The notes below the pieces were generated by a model. It worked only from the letters and a program-made list of their open reading frames with translations, was not told the origin of the DNA and searched no databases. The translations under genes were made by a program, and so were the position numbers. From assembly GCA_944472155.2 (NCBI GenBank), contig OX235272.1, positions 98,028,020-98,092,019 of the forward strand: DNA of 64,000 bases, given 5' to 3'. Shown piece by piece: positions 1-10,122 of this stretch. This DNA is from Trichobilharzia szidati (Eukaryota > Platyhelminthes > Trematoda > Strigeidida > Schistosomatidae). Each line of letters opens with the position of its first letter. Positions within the stretch are counted from its first letter, which is position 1.

Positions 1-429
1 CATACTTGCAAATTTTTACATGTTGCCAGTTGACAAAAAGTTCACACAGTAAGTGAACAGTGCTCAGAAAATTGCGCTTATATAGTTTTTACACATGCAG
101 TTCAAGTTTAAACAAAATAGATGTATGCATACAATGGTAAAGGAGTTACGTAATAAAGACGAAATATGAGTTAGATACAGAGTGACTAATAAATTAGGTA
201 ACAATGTACTGAGTTCAACTCAAATCATAGAAACAAGAGACAAGCAAAACTACAGAATATAAAAGGGGGTGAGGTTAAAGACAAAGATTACGTAATCAGA
301 TGAGAGCTTAAAGACATTCAGTTACCAGGGCAAAGAGAGATTAATAACTGCTTCTTTCTGAACACATAAATCTGGTTTCAAGCGTTTGATAGAGATTGCT
401 TCGGCAAACTTGAGGAGAATGGAACTCCT
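1..429 (+). repeat. PLE-A left terminal inverted arm
   Basis: Near-perfect reverse complement of 2141-2568. It contains an antisense copy of the RT ORF 3' end, plus about 290 bases of non-coding terminal sequence. The window boundary truncates any further left extension. Confidence 0.9.
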
Positions 430-2248
430 ATTCTATCAGCTGAATGACCTTACTCCAGTCGATGAGGACAAGAAGAGCTGGTTCAAATCTAAGTTGGTCG
501 ACGTTGCAAATCAATATCTCATTTCACCAACATCATATTCCAAATTCCTCTCGGAGGAACATCGAAAGGCATTGAAATCTCTCAGAAATAGTGACAAAAT
601 CGTCATACTGCGACCTGACAAAGGCTCAGGAGTGGTACTGATGGATAAAGATGACTACATCGCAAGAATGAAAACTCTGCTGAATGACCTATTGAGGTTT
701 AAAGTCGACGACTGCCAGAAAGACAAGACAGATGCAACTGAAAAACGCATCACCAATGTACTGAGAGATCTTCTAAAAAAGAATTTGACTGACAACAACA
801 CGTACAATGAATTAAAGCCCAGAGGGTCCCGCTTGCCATATATGTATGGCCTTCCAAAGATACACAAGAAAGAAGTCCCTCTAAGACCAATACTTTCGAT
901 GATCAACTCTCCTCAACATTAAGTTGCCCGTTTGCTTGCGGAGAAGTTGGAACCCATTCGCCGACGTCTAGCCGTGCATACCATAAAAGACTCATTTCAT
1001 TTCGCCGAAAGCGTGAATCATATGAACGTTTTAAATAAGTTCATGGTCTCATTTGATGCAACCTCCTTGTTCACAATGATCCCAATCAATGAAACCATTG
1101 AAATCATTTGTCAACATTCTGATCTACTTCCACTACCAGAGTCAGAATTCAAACGCCTACTGCTAATGTGTACCATGGATGTACAATTCCAGTTTGATAA
1201 CACTCCTTACCGACAAACAGATGGCGTAGCCATGGGCAGTCCACTTAGCCCTGTTCTAGCAGATATCTTCATGTCAAACCTTGAGAAAACAAAGTTGAAG
1301 CATGCAATCGATCAAACAACTTCCTATTGTCGATATGTCGATGACACATTTGTAGTATGCAAAAACGACAGTCATGCCTCCTACCTACTCAGCCTATTCA
1401 ACAAAGCACATACAAATATTGTATTTACCATGGAACATGAAAATGACGGGAAGTTCCATTTCCTTGACATCGCCATGCAACGCCTAGAAGATGGTAATCT
1501 CCAGAGGTCAATTTACCGAAAACCTACATGGAATGGACAATACTTACATTTTAATAGCTTTTGTCCAAATAGCTATAAACGAGCACTAGTCAAGACTCTG
1601 TACTATAGAGCAAGGAGAATATGCTCTACAGAGAAACTAGAGGAAGAATTTATGTTCCTCGAAAAGGTGCTGAAAAATAACGGTTACCCTCAAAGATTCA
1701 TAAACAAATATGGAAGATGTGAAGACTCAAATACCAAACAAATCACAGTTGAAAAAAAGCCTGTCTTCATTCAACTAGATTTTAAAGGTGAAAACATTGC
1801 AGAAATGGTCAACAGAAGACTGAGAACATCACTAGCCAGAGCCTATCCTGCAGCTAAGTTGGTTCCCGTCCATCGAACAACATGCTCTTTGGTGCAGTCA
1901 AAAGTCGATAGATACCCTTCTCATGTTAACTCCAACTGTGTATACAAATTTACGTGTATCTGCGGGAGCAGTTACATTGGGAGAACAGAAAGAAGGGCAC
2001 ACCTCCGATTTTCTGAACATGTGCCAAGAAGCCTACGTCTCAAGGGAACAAACTCTTATAGCAGCGCTATCACTAGACGTCTTCTCGACACGGGTCATGA
2101 GGTAGAAATCGAGAAATCCTTTAAAATTATCAATAGACAAAGGAGTTCCATTCTCCTCAAGTTTGCCGAAGCAATCTCTATCAAACGCTTGAAACCAGAT
2201 TTATGTGTTCAGAAAGAAGCAGTTATTAATCTCTCTTTGCCCTGGTAA
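419..2248 (+). pseudogene. PLE-A reverse transcriptase with GIY-YIG endonuclease, one in-frame stop
   Basis: One reading frame is broken only by a TAA at 920-922; the frame is the same on both sides. Before the stop lie a DKGSGVVL motif (fingers region) and a YGLPKIHK motif. After it come FDATSLFTMIP (catalytic motif A), DGVAMGSPLSPVLADIFM (motif B), the catalytic YVDDTF (motif C) and YRKPTWNG. A C-terminal GIY-YIG nuclease follows, with CVYKFTC at about 1938 and SSYIGRTERR at about 1969. The first in-frame ATG is at 419, at the edge of the left inverted arm. Only about 60 residues precede the DKG motif, against about 250 in the intact PLE at 25.6-28.2 kb, so the N-terminus is probably truncated. 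Function by family: target-primed reverse transcription. This copy is inactive unless the stop is read through. Confidence 0.85.
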
Positions 2249-2568
2249 CTGAATGTCTTTAAGCTCTCATCTGATTACGTAATCTTTGTCTTTAACCTCA
2301 CCCCCTTTTATATTCTGTAGTTTTGCTTGTCTCTTGTTTCTATGATTTGAGTTGAACTCAGTACATTGTTACCTAATTTATTAGTCACTCTGTATCTAAC
2401 TCATATTTCGTCTTTATTACGTAACTCCTTTACCATTGTATGCATACATCTATTTTGTTTAAACTTGAACTGCATGTGTAAAAACTATATAAGCGCAATT
2501 TTCTGAGCACTGTTCACTTACTGTGGAACTTTTTGTCAACTGGCAACATGTAAAAATTTGCAAGTATG
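2141..2568 (-). repeat. PLE-A right terminal inverted arm
   Basis: Partner of 1-429. It starts inside the ORF and includes its stop codon at 2246-2248. The arm would fold with the left arm into a stem of over 420 bp in single-stranded RNA or DNA. A diverged minus-strand relative of its ORF end is present at about 30888-31108. Confidence 0.9.
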
Positions 2569-2795
2569 TTAAAACTTTTCTGTACGCAAACCTCATTATG
2601 TATTTAGGCTGTAAGCAGCTGATGAGAAGCCTACGAAATAAATCATGGTACCATATTATTCTGCACAACCCACTTTCGTTCTTGCTTTATTCAAATTCAT
2701 CAAGGGGAATAAATGCATGAAGTTTCTCAAAAACCGTCTTCCGTATTTACTTACCAGATCTGTAGCCAATTTGGATTCTTTGGTGGCGTTTGACA

Positions 2796-3495
2796 ATGCC
2801 TGGATCAAGGAAGGGACGTGGCACCGTGGAAGCAGACAAAAAAGTAAGTAACGATGAGTTGCCTGTTAATTGTAATGATATGTATGATGCTCATCATGTT
2901 GAGTTTGATGTTCACGCTTCACCGCTTAGTGATAGTAAGGGCTTAAGATTACCTAAGTTTGAACCTCGATACTTTGATGGAAACCCAGGCGACTACCCGC
3001 AGTTTGTCAAAGAGTTTGAGGTCATGCTGAGTGGTTTTGTATTAAATGATGAAATGAAGTTAATGCATTTGTTGAGATATTGCACTGGTGTGTCTGCAAG
3101 AGCCATACAGTACTGCAAGTTTATGTCCTCGAACGGAGGATATACTGAGGCAGTGAAGATACTACGTCAAAGGTTTGGGAAACCAATTATGATATCCCGT
3201 AGCATTTTCGAGACAGTGAAAGGTAACGGATCACAGTTGATCGATAATGCAGAGGAACTTGCAGGTATATGGAAATACTGTTGTGTCCCTTAATTGCGTG
3301 GATGAATTGAGTTCGAGTACCGTGCTTGAGACTGTTGCCAAGAGATTACCGGATCGTCTGCAAAGAAAGTTCATAAAGGTTAGCTCCCGGCTAGAGGAAG
3401 ATGGTTTGGAGCCTGGATTCGATGATATTATGAGGCTGGTGAAAGACAGTGTCAATCAAGCCACGGGCAAATTAGCCAGCCTTTTTACATTTTAA
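2796..3495 (+). pseudogene. BEL/Pao gag region (DUF1759-like), frameshifted
   Basis: The ATG at 2796 lies just after the putative primer-binding site, as is usual for compact BEL leaders. The frame gives LPKFEPRYFDGNPGDYPQF, then a stretch with a LLRYCTG motif, typical of the BEL gag-related domain. Near 3250-3290 the frame shifts by one; homology continues in another frame as LNCVDELSSSTVLETVAKRL to a stop at 3495. Gag would form the particle and bind RNA. Further gag-like codons continue to about 3585, where an unrelated repeat begins. The frameshift makes this copy non-functional. Confidence 0.75.
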
Positions 3496-3598
3496 GGTAA
3501 AACCTAAGGAACCGGTAAATATAAAGAAAATATTTGTAGTGAAGGCCCAAGGGACAACGAGAAGGGATGAGTAGATTGTTTGCCATAATAGGCACCAA

Positions 3599-3860
3599 TT
3601 GAGTGATTGTGTAACAACAGAAGACAAGGGCCAGGCAACAGATCAGTTTTATTACAAAAACCAACAGGTATTTATATGTATTTTACGTACATTAATAAGG
3701 CTCTGCCCGCAGAAAGAAGGCGGTCTTCTGATTGGTTGTTTGCAAACAAAGGCAGTCTTCTTCTGCTTTCTCGTTTTCGATATTTCTCGGAAATGCGAGC
3801 CACTTGTCTGCGAATCATATTTGTCCACGTCTAGGTCAGCTGTGATCGGTTGTTAAATCA
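3599..3860 (+). repeat. Dispersed repeat inserted in BEL gag
   Basis: This block interrupts the BEL coding region between gag and the zinc knuckle. It is alignable by eye, with substitutions and small gaps, to 43611-43862: shared landmarks are CAGATC near the start, ATTTATAT, CGTCTTCTGNTTGGTTG, CTGCGAATC and GCTGTGATNGGTTGTT. No coding sequence is recognised. It could be a solo LTR or a short non-autonomous element; no target-site duplication is clear. Confidence 0.6.
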
Positions 3861-3959
3861 GCCTGGATTAATTTCCACCAATCAGCGTAGATCAATGTCT
3901 ACCAATTGGCTAGCAGCTTGCTCTCACCACAATTGCACTCGCTTCACTGCTGTCTCCCG

Positions 3960-4837
3960 TAGAAAGGTTAAAATTGGCAAAACAGAAGAGGTTATGTTTT
4001 GGTTGTTTAAAGACAGGGCACACAAAGTTGAATTGTAAGGCGACAGACAAGAAAAGTGGTGGTTCAACCGATGTGCACCCACTTCTGAGGACAGTAAACG
4101 AACCGGGGAATTCGGTTAATTGTAACAGCACCTTTGGCCCCCTTGATAACCCACAAGTTTACTTACGGGTATTACCAGTCAAAATTAGAGGACCGAAATC
4201 TTCCGTGGATACTTACGCACTGTTAGATAATGGATCAGATGTCACGCTGTTGGATGCTCAGTTAGCCGGCCAGTTAGGCATTAAGGGTGTTAAAGGACCC
4301 TTAGTAATGAATGCCTTTAATTCATCGGACAGGTTAACATGAGAACGAGTCTCCTTTTGGTTAGACTCCTTGGTAACGGGAGAATCCATTATGGTCGCAA
4401 CCGCGTATATCACCCCCAGCCTGAAACTTGGAGAAGCCAAAGTGCCAAATCGTGAAGTGGTTATTAATAAACCACATATGTCTGGTATAACATTCCCAGT
4501 TTTGCAAGATAACAAAGTGAAATTACTTATTGGATGTAATGTACCTTCTGCTCATAAAGTACTAGAGGAAAGGTATGGAGATAAAGAGAATTTATATGCC
4601 ACTAAAACTCCTATTTGGTGGACTATACGGGGACCTGTGTCGAAGGCCCAAGTGTCGCTTCTGGTTACTATCAACGAAGTGAGTATAGAACGTATGGTTC
4701 GGGATATGCATGACAAAAAGTTCCACGATAATAGTTCTGCGGAAAGAGGGTGGTCTGTCGAAGATAGGAAAGCGGCAAAATTGGTTAATGAAACCTGTAC
4801 TTTTGAGAACGGTCGATTTATCGTGGGATTACCTTGA
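3960..4837 (+). pseudogene. BEL/Pao zinc knuckle and aspartic protease region
   Basis: The frame starting near 3974 encodes a zinc knuckle, CFGCLKTGHTKLNC (CX2CX4HX4C), followed about 60 residues later by the protease active site LLDNGSDVTLL (the D-N-G variant typical of BEL/Pao). A second segment (4370-4837) in another frame continues the DUF1758-like protease region: LLIGCNVP, then WWTIRGPVS. A stop at about 4340 separates the pieces. In an intact element this enzyme processes the Gag-Pol polyprotein. The connection between protease and RT is cut by the insertion at about 4935-5850. Confidence 0.75.
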
Positions 4838-4934
4838 AGATCCGATGATAAACTGAGGGTCTGTAACGGAGAGGTGGCAATGAAGAGACTTCTGAGTCTA
4901 AGAAAGAAGTTCCTAGTAAATTCAGATCTGCATG

Positions 4935-5850
4935 CCTCTTTCGACATTTTTGAATGGATTGGTTCGCAGTCACTCAGGTTCCAGACCGAAAAGAATAAAA
5001 AATTCACCAGTTGCTGAATTATAATTACTTCTCTGCATGTTTAACTGGATACTAACTGCTGTGGTGAGCCTTTTGCAGTTTATATTGCTTAAAACATCGT
5101 TTACGGTAAACTGAGTAACGTTTTATAAGCCATTTTTATACTTTTGTGACTAGCCCACCATATCGACCGAATGTAACGCAACACTCAGTTGTTTCGCTCA
5201 TGTTCAACAAATTCAAACAATAATTGTGCCTAGGATTATGCCATATAAACTGTTTTAACTTATGCAGAGTGTAATTACGGTCAATATTTCATTATCCTCC
5301 CTTGTATATATATTTTGTGTTAGTGAAACATTTTAGACATTTTTACTCCATGTGTGCATTATTATCATATTGTTGATGCCTGTCAACTGGAGTCCCTCAT
5401 GTGCATAAAGTGGGAATAAATTATTGTAAGACGCATTTTATTGTATTATGAGGGAATTGACTTCAAGCTTTATTTATTTTCCCAAGTATATGTAATCCAT
5501 CCAACGCATACTTGGGTTTTTTTTGTTAATGCGAAGTCAATATCTCTATATTTCTTGGTGTGTTCCATTGAATCACCAGTTATCCGATTTTCCCCACAAA
5601 CTAAAGATAAAATGACAACAACCATGTTATTGAACCGTAAATCATGTAATTTAAATATTTAACTTAAATAATTCTTATCCATTCCCATACAACTTGTGTG
5701 TCCTATATTTGAATGAATAAATATGTACCTTATTATATTATCATTACTAACTGTAATTACTAATCGTATGTGTAATTTATCGAATTGATGATGCCCGTAA
5801 ACTGGCGTCCCTCATGTAAAAAATTAGAATACACTATTATTATTATTATA
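4935..5850 (+). mobile_element. Insertion in BEL pol, with two LINE-tail-like units
   Basis: BEL coding similarity stops near 4935 and resumes at about 5851 with codons for KEVIDKHIVKGYVERL. The block contains two related units: ACTGGAGTCCCTCATGTG at about 5386 and ACTGGCGTCCCTCATGTA at about 5801, each preceded by TTGATGNCNGT. The second is followed by an ATT-repeat tail (about 5835-5848) like the 3' ends of non-LTR retrotransposons. No reading frame of note. It is probably one or two 5'-truncated LINE inserts; the family is not identified. Confidence 0.5.
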
Positions 5851-6758
5851 AAGAGGTCATCGACAAGCACATAGTTAAAGGTTACGTGGAAAGACTGGTT
5901 AATCAGAATGAACCAGGGAAATGGTATCTGCCTCATCACCCGGTCTTTAACCCCAAGAAACCCAGCAAACTTCGCGTAGTCTTTGATTGTTCCGCGAAAC
6001 ACGAAGGTGTTTCCTTGAATGAAAGTTTGCATAGTGGCCCGGATTGCGTGGGATCACTAGAAGGATTGCTGCTGAGATTCAGAATGTCTCCGGTTGCCAT
6101 TGCAGCTGACATAGAAGAGATGTTTTTACAAGTAAAGTTGCCAGAACGTGAAGTAAAATTAAAGGCAGATTCGGTTGCAGAAGGTATGGATACTAGTGAG
6201 ACCGTCAGTGTAAATGATCCGAGTGTAGCCCAACTGTCGACAGATGTTAAGGCTGAACTGGAGCTAATAATGAAAGATAGCAGTGGTGGTAATCTTGCGG
6301 TTAGACAACCTTCTAAAGGTCGAGCAGCAACAGCTTCTGATGCACCGCTAAGTTCTTCAACTGGTGTCAGTCAGTCGTCGTTGGTTTTGTCATATGCAGT
6401 AAGAGAGCCGTCCATGAACCAACGTGTCTCATGCAGTGATTATGCTAGTGTTTGTGCGTTCGAAGGGACGAAAGTCAATGGCCAGTTTAGTGACGATAAG
6501 CCAAATGTGTACAAGGTGGTAACTGTTAGACTGACTTGTACGAATAAAGGCATTTCAGGTTTCAAACTACTATTTGAATGTTATTATCTTTGGTGCAAAT
6601 TACTCTGTACCTTCGCTTGGTTGGTCAGATACGTCGTATGTTTTTTAGTCATCTACCTTCCACGATACAATGTCATGGGCGCGTTACCATTCAGAGTCGA
6701 GGATATAGATGATGGAAGGAGGTCAGCAAATGAGCTCAACGACGATTTTCCAAATTAA
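5851..6758 (+). pseudogene. BEL/Pao reverse transcriptase N-terminus fused to a hydrophobic C-terminal segment
   Basis: The frame opens with GYVERLVNQN, then WYLPHHPVFNPKKPSKLRVV, VFDCSAK and ADIEEMFLQVKLPE, the start of BEL RT (motif A region). After about residue 95 the RT stops: the palm YVDD, RNase H and integrase are all absent. The same frame stays open for about 195 more residues: a Ser/Thr-rich stretch, then a strongly hydrophobic Cys-rich region with two membrane-like segments (about 6560-6665), ending at 6758 before LTR-like sequence. The open junction may be an internal deletion. The hydrophobic part could be a 3' accessory ORF or chance; I cannot assign it. Confidence 0.6.
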
Positions 6759-6767
6759 GGGCGTCAA

Positions 6768-7420
6768 CCTGAGAAGGGTTGTAGGCGTACTGCTGTAAGT
6801 CCTACAATTCTTCAAGGGTAGTACGTCGAAGAGCAGTCCATCGTACTTGGTGTATTATTTTGTACATGTGTTCATGTTGTATATAATGAATGGGTATCAT
6901 CCCTCTTCTATCTGTTGATTAATTTTGTTTGTGTCCGGACGTCTTCCACTTGGATAGTCAACCTGAGAAGGAATGTAGGCGTACTGTTGTAAGTCTTACA
7001 GTTCTTCAAGGGTAGCTCGTCAAGGCAGAATCCACAACATTTGATATATTCGTCTGAATCGTGTAATGTATTTGCGCAACACATTCCGAACAATCTGATC
7101 ACACACGGACTTGTCATAGGAATATATATGAAGTTAATAAAGAGGTAAGAGGTGAGAAAATAGATTAAGGTCAAGTTTAAAGGATATATTCAAGGTCAAA
7201 GTAACAATGAAGACCACTAAACCAAATAACAGAGGTAATAGTATATCACCTCTTACCTCTTTATTAATTTTATATATATTCCTATGACAAGTCCGTGTGT
7301 GATCAGATTGTTCGAAATGTGTTGCGCAAATACATTACACGATTCAGACAAATTACGTCTTCTTATTGCTTTATCTAAATTCATAAAGGGAACTAATTGT
7401 TTTAAATTTAATATATATTG
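6768..7420 (+). repeat. BEL 3' end: direct and inverted repeat cluster
   Basis: Two related units, GTCAACCTGAGAAGGG-type, lie at about 6766-6822 and 6957-7015 (both continue TGTAGGCGTACTG and TTCTTCAAGGGTAG). Then about 105 bp at 7050-7158 is repeated in inverted orientation at 7245-7352 (shared landmarks TGTGTGATCAGATTGTTC and ATTACACGATTCAGAC). The block ends in the LTR-like segment shared with about 2686-2712. I read this as rearranged LTR sequence. Confidence 0.55.
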
Positions 7421-8212
7421 ATCGTACATATGTTTGTGTTAAGTAACTGAGTGGGTTCCGATTCATCTGATTCTTGGTTAATTTTATAGTTGTCGCACTG
7501 TGTGAATCATCTTGTAATGTTTTTGTAAGTACTTCTGAAGTCGCTTCTAAACTTGTGAACGAATCGAGTAATGTTAGAGTCAGCGTACGCGATTGGATAC
7601 GCCGGGGAGACGATTGTGCTAGAGTGGTGTGAAGCAACCAATACTTCGTGAACCAGATCAGTGGTGGTACTGTCGACAGAGAGCGTAGATCCCATGCGCC
7701 AGCGACAGCGTGTCGGTGCGATGTGGTATGCTTGCTGTGTGTTGAGCTTATTTGTCTTACTTTTCCATTTTAGCCTAGTCCCCATTGGCCCAGGTTCTCG
7801 CATTGGCAGTTCAGTTCAAGGATACCGCCGCTGTGGAAAATAGGTAAAGACCCTTTTTGCCAGAAAGTGTCAATGAACGTGAACATTCAACGTTCGTTTA
7901 TTGGAACTGGCAGCCGTTGGTGGGCAACTTGAAGGCGCGAATGGTACGATCGCGTGCAAGTTCGAAGAAGGCGGAAAGAACACGAATAAAGGTACTTTAT
8001 AACCTCATTTGTACTAAAGATTTGTTTGTAGACTTTGTATTTTGTCTTGCTTTAATTGCCAAACAATATAAATTCGTTCAAGGAATACTGGTGTTTTGGA
8101 TTTAAAGTTTGGACAAATACATAGTCATTGTCGGTTCAAAGCGTCTTCGATACAATAGGAACTTTTGGCTTAGTTCCTTGACATCACGTCTACGATAGAG
8201 ACGGCGTAAAAT
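7421..8212. other. No recognised gene
   Basis: Short open frames occur at 7661-7843 and 7857-8105 but have no recognisable domain. The local GC content is higher than in neighbouring DNA (about 7560-7990). It may be further LTR or internal sequence of an unidentified element. Confidence 0.4.
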
Positions 8213-8375
8213 GAGTGTGAGTAACTTGATATATTTATGAGCAATCCTTTGTGCTCGAAACGTCATCAGTTATTATTACTGTGTAACACTGTGTGATTTA
8301 TCAAAATAAAATCTTATCCATAATGGAGTTACACTCTTCTACAGTGCCCAAGTATTATACTAATGTCAACGCATG
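8213..8375 (+). mobile_element. PLE-B 5' end unit (copy 1)
   Basis: Matches the sense strand of the 5' terminal repeat of the full-length PLE at 25.5-28.4 kb: TTGAT, then a GAGCA/TGCTC hairpin, CGAAACGTCATCAG, ACTGTGTAACACTGTG, and the ORF start ATGGAGTTACACTC. Homology stops about 17-19 codons into the ORF (about 8375). Confidence 0.8.
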
Positions 8376-9341
8376 TATGCGCTTAGGACAGTGTGTTTAT
8401 AGACATCAATTGACAACGTGCGGTTTGGGCAGTCCGATTTCTGTCACACAGCAGGACGAATTCATCTACATGTTCAGGGTAAAATAGTTTCTCTCTACGT
8501 AGCATATCTCTACAACAATCAAAAATCCTCTAGAAGTGTTCCCATGACGTCACTATTAATAAGGCTAGTGAAAAGTGGCGAAATCGGGCATTGCCGACTA
8601 ATTCTATTGGTGATTGAGAGTGGTGGTGATGAGTAACTGTATTTTGCCTCCCCATCTGAAGTGTTTGTATGGAGCTTAGATGTTGATAAGCATACCAGTT
8701 CCCTGAATACATATATATTCTCATAATCACCTTTTTAAGGGAATAATAATAGTGTTCAACTATACTTCCTCCTTCTCACATGGACGGTGTTAACCAACTA
8801 TAGAGGAGTGCATTTAAGAACGTCCAGCACTGATGTTATAAGCAGAGTGTGAAGAGGGTAGCATTTATCAGGACGGCATAATAATATACCTCAGTAAATA
8901 CAATTTCCCCACAAATTAAAAACTGTGAAATAAACACTCAACATATATCATCGGATGACAACGTGGAGCGATCCAATAATGTTTCAATTTTTGATGGATA
9001 TAAATTCTCGTCGTATTTCAATGTTTTTCACTCATATTACCCTCTCAATTTTACATTGTGGGTTTTATAAACCAGTATAATACCTTTCTATGACTGAAGA
9101 AAGAAGATAAATAAAGGAGTCAGTAGAGGTTCCACTGCAGAAGCTGACAGAATTCGCTGGTCTCTAACATAATATTTTATCTCGAATTATCCACCCATGG
9201 ATTTTATCAGCTTGGATCTGCGTGTAATTCATCAATAGTGTGCTCTTCACCTTTCTCCGTAAATTCATTAAGATATCAGAAAATCTGCTGTGCCTAATTT
9301 AGAGACTTTATCCCAGGAATTGAGGCGTAATAAGTAAGCAC

Positions 9342-9432
9342 ATCACAACATTCTTACAAGTTACTTATTATGACTATAAAAACACTCGTCTTATTTCCCA
9401 TCTGATTGTAATTGATCAACAACACTCATATT
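9342..9432 (+). repeat. 91-bp direct repeat, copy 1
   Basis: Repeats at 9498-9588 with about ten substitutions visible; both contain ATCACAACATTCT, CGTCTTATTTCCCATC and AACACTCATATT. The offset is 156 bp, so the repeats are separated by 65 bp. Confidence 0.8.
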
Positions 9433-9497
9433 ATTACCACCAGTCAAATCAGAAGAGGATAATAAATAATCTCAAAATTCTATTTCAATTCAAGCAA

Positions 9498-9588
9498 ATC
9501 ACAACATTCTAACAAATTACTTATTATAACTATAAGAACATTCGTCTTATTTCCCATCCAGTTGTATTCGGTCAATAACACTCATATT
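9498..9588 (+). repeat. 91-bp direct repeat, copy 2
   Basis: Second copy of 9342-9432, lying just upstream of the second PLE-B end unit. Confidence 0.8.
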
Positions 9589-9619
9589 GATTTTTATTCA
9601 AATATCTAGTCAATTCCAT

Positions 9620-9815
9620 ACATATATATAAATGGAGGAAAAAGTTGTGTGAGTAACTTGATATGATTATGAGCAATAATTTGTGCTCGAAACGTCATCA
9701 GTTAATGTTACTGTGTAACAATGTGTGATTTATCAAAATAAAATCTTATCCATAATGGAGTTACACTCTACTATAGTGCCCAAGTTTTATACTTATATCA
9801 GTAATAATTGTCTCT
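9620..9815 (+). mobile_element. PLE-B 5' end unit (copy 2)
   Basis: Same unit as 8213-8375 and in the same orientation. It starts a little further upstream (TATATAAATGGAGG, matching the TATATAAATG of the intact element) and again ends 17-19 codons into the ORF. Hairpin GAGCA/TGCTC and GAAACGTCATCAG are intact. Confidence 0.8.
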
Positions 9816-10017
9816 CAATAATGGAATTCGCCATTCTGTTCATCTCTATAAATTGCTTGATCAAAGTTATTTGGAACATACCTAATTGTATCTGCTTTAA
9901 ATTAATTTAACCAGTAACCAAGGCCTCAAGTGTCTGTGTTCTAGGCTTACAAACCTCGATTTTGGTATCTGATGCAACTACCGTTGGATGTTGAAGCGGA
10001 ACAGCGTTAATCCAAAA

Positions 10018-10122
10018 ATGGCGTTACAACTGTCAATTTTGCCAAAGTTGGAGAAGGATGCAGAGGCTGTAGTGCGCCGTATAGATGTTTTACTCGCATC
10101 ATTAAAATCTTCATTAAGTCAG
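10018..10122 (+). CDS. BORCS6: BORC subunit 6-like protein, exon 1
   Basis: First of four exons (10018-10122, 15806-15889, 17031-17107, 17720-17780) that join in frame to a 108-residue protein. The ATG at 10018 has a good context (AAAAATGG), and the exon ends at a GTATGT donor. The spliced product resembles the conserved C-terminal domain of BORCS6 (DUF2365): a helical N-terminal segment, then the CEEL...LxPL motif of exon 3, then IKRTLSKFEEAL. BORC is known to sit on the cytosolic face of lysosomes and link them to kinesin through Arl8. The match was made from memory of the family, not by search. At about 108 aa it is shorter than the human protein but about the size of the core domain. The intron 1 insertions (CR1, PLE-B) do not touch the exons. 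Confidence 0.72.

Larger units (their letters stand above)
1..2568 (+). mobile_element. Penelope-like element PLE-A with terminal inverted repeats
   Basis: Bases 1-429 are the reverse complement of 2141-2568, with one single-base indel near position 45 and otherwise no difference I could see. Between the arms lies a reverse transcriptase plus GIY-YIG endonuclease reading frame. PLEs are known to carry LTR-like terminal repeats in direct or inverted orientation that can overlap the end of the ORF. Here the right arm contains the last 35 or so codons of the ORF, so the left arm carries an antisense copy of the C-terminus. The window begins inside or at the edge of the left arm, so the true left end and any target-site duplication cannot be seen. 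The element abuts what looks like BEL LTR sequence at its right end. Confidence 0.85.
2585..7420 (+). mobile_element. BEL/Pao LTR retrotransposon, decayed and interrupted
   Basis: In order: LTR-like sequence (about 2585-2779), a possible primer-binding site beginning TGGTGGCG at 2781, gag with the DUF1759-type region, a zinc knuckle, an aspartic protease, the N-terminal part of reverse transcriptase, a C-terminal extension, then LTR-like sequence again to about 7420. The left and right ends share a CTTATTGCTTTAT-like / AAATTCATNAAGGG block (2686-2712 and 7366-7392). Two foreign blocks interrupt it, at about 3590-3960 and 4935-5850. RNase H and integrase are missing. The BEL assignment rests on the gag and protease sequence types and domain order; family-level naming was not possible. 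Confidence 0.75.
8376..9619. other. Spacer between two PLE-B end units, no gene recognised
   Basis: AT-rich non-coding sequence. It contains the 91-bp direct duplication described separately. No protein similarity seen on either strand. Confidence 0.4.

Noticed and set aside
2141..2568. Reading the PLE-A arms as a MITE or a classical DNA-transposon TIR
   Set aside because: The arm includes the RT C-terminal codons and matches PLE terminal-repeat organisation; no transposase is present.
9342..9588. CRISPR-like repeat array
   Set aside because: Only two diverged copies, 91 bp each, in a eukaryotic genome.
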